Source: Faeciplasma sp964650705 | GTDB lineage: Bacteria; Bacillota; Clostridia; Oscillospirales; Ruminococcaceae | Assembly: GCA_964650705.1 (NCBI GenBank) | Contig: CAZYUJ010000005.1 | Span: 48,850-112,849 of the forward strand | Direction: 5' to 3' | DNA length: 64,000 nucleotides | Shown here: positions 63,928 to 64,000 of the stretch, in pieces | How positions within the stretch are numbered: position 1 is the first letter of the stretch | Layout: every line of letters starts with the position of its first letter | Program-made: the position numbers and the translations under genes | The notes under the pieces: generated by a model | The model's input: only the letters and a program-made list of their open reading frames with translations | Database searches by the model: none | What the model was told of the DNA's origin: nothing

Positions 63928-63946
63928 ATATTAAGTTGTGTTGCGT

Positions 63947-64000
63947 TGGAGCTGGTGGACGGACTCGAACCCCCGACCTGCTGATTACAAATCAGCTGCT
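63947..64000 (-). tRNA. tRNA-Thr (TGT), partial
   Basis: The 3-prime 54 nt are visible: anticodon arm GCTGA-TTTGTAA-TCAGC (anticodon TGT), variable loop, T-arm with GGTTCGAGTCC, acceptor CACCAGC and TCCA. The 5-prime part lies beyond the right edge. Confidence 0.95.

Noticed and set aside
63393..63984. Several overlapping open frames near the tRNA genes
   Set aside because: They read through the 123-bp repeats, terminators and tRNA-Tyr itself.

Overview
The window looks like chromosome of a spore-forming, gut-type Clostridia (Bacillota), plausibly Oscillospirales or a neighbouring order; the genus cannot be read from it. The evidence is strong AGGAGG-type ribosome binding sites, occasional GTG/TTG starts, many near-consensus sigma-A promoters with 17-bp spacers, an intact late sporulation sigma factor (SigK type), a SpoIIQ-like M23 protein, and a SCIFF peptide with its radical-SAM maturase, which is a Clostridia hallmark. 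No CRISPR array, rRNA operon or complete prophage was seen.

Layout. 1-1.9 kb: cytidylate-kinase-like gene (cut by the window), double-GNAT protein, DEDDh exonuclease. 2.0-4.6 kb: a compact tail-fibre/holin/GH25 lysin cassette that looks like a prophage remnant. 4.7-13.9 kb: oppABCDF-type peptide importer plus a DUF3899 membrane protein in one direction; several subunits are much larger than usual. 14-16.3 kb: GtrA protein and a flotillin preceded by a probable manganese (yybP-ykoY) riboswitch with terminator. 16.6-24.1 kb: FliB-like protein, GH27 alpha-galactosidase, an E2-like acyltransferase with acyl-CoA ligase, QueH, TspO, SigK. 24.1-28.8 kb: thymidylate kinase, GNAT, DUF1653-DUF3795, small exporter, TIM-barrel protein, preQ1-riboswitch-controlled QueT, EamA transporter. 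28.9-37.5 kb: SpoIIQ-like protein, metal exporter, maf/dagK operon, FGGY kinase, murA-walJ-rlmH. 37.5-41.1 kb: flavodoxin-fold protein, Orn/Lys/Arg decarboxylase-like enzyme, ScfB and SCIFF. 41.1-50.2 kb: DUF1836/DegV divergent pair, Gly/His-rich membrane paralogs with a TetR regulator, GPH symporter, PlsC-zinc-ribbon protein, GltS, DUF218 protein. 50.2-63.3 kb: aminotransferase, membrane-anchored GH25, an NrdD-tail-like small protein under probable NrdR boxes, an XRE-M18 peptidase fusion, an Fn3-repeat surface protein, GalM, MarR, FucO, a scar holding two gene fragments, an SDR and an anion transporter. 63.4-64.0 kb: tRNA-Tyr and a partial tRNA-Thr beside duplicated tRNA-Tyr 3-prime ends.

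The most unusual structure is a family of very GC-rich intergenic elements (about 1.88, 16.41, 29.69 and 32.76 kb). They share a four-way-junction fold: an outer CCCCACCCCC/GGGGGTGGGG stem, a conserved central CCCCCTCCC hairpin, and two flanking hairpins whose sequences differ between copies while pairing is kept. Their ends are AAAGGT...ACCTTT inverted repeats, and their arms occur in swapped orientation. A second class of hairpin-rich intergenic blocks lies at about 17.84, 23.19 and 49.26 kb.

Functional links: QueT (import) and QueH (last step) suggest queuosine precursor salvage; the large Opp operon, M18 peptidase and GH25 enzymes point to peptide and cell-wall use; GH27, GalM, GPH symporter, FGGY kinase and FucO-type dehydrogenase point to plant- or mucin-sugar fermentation. 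All functions are inferred from motifs and family memory; no database search was run.
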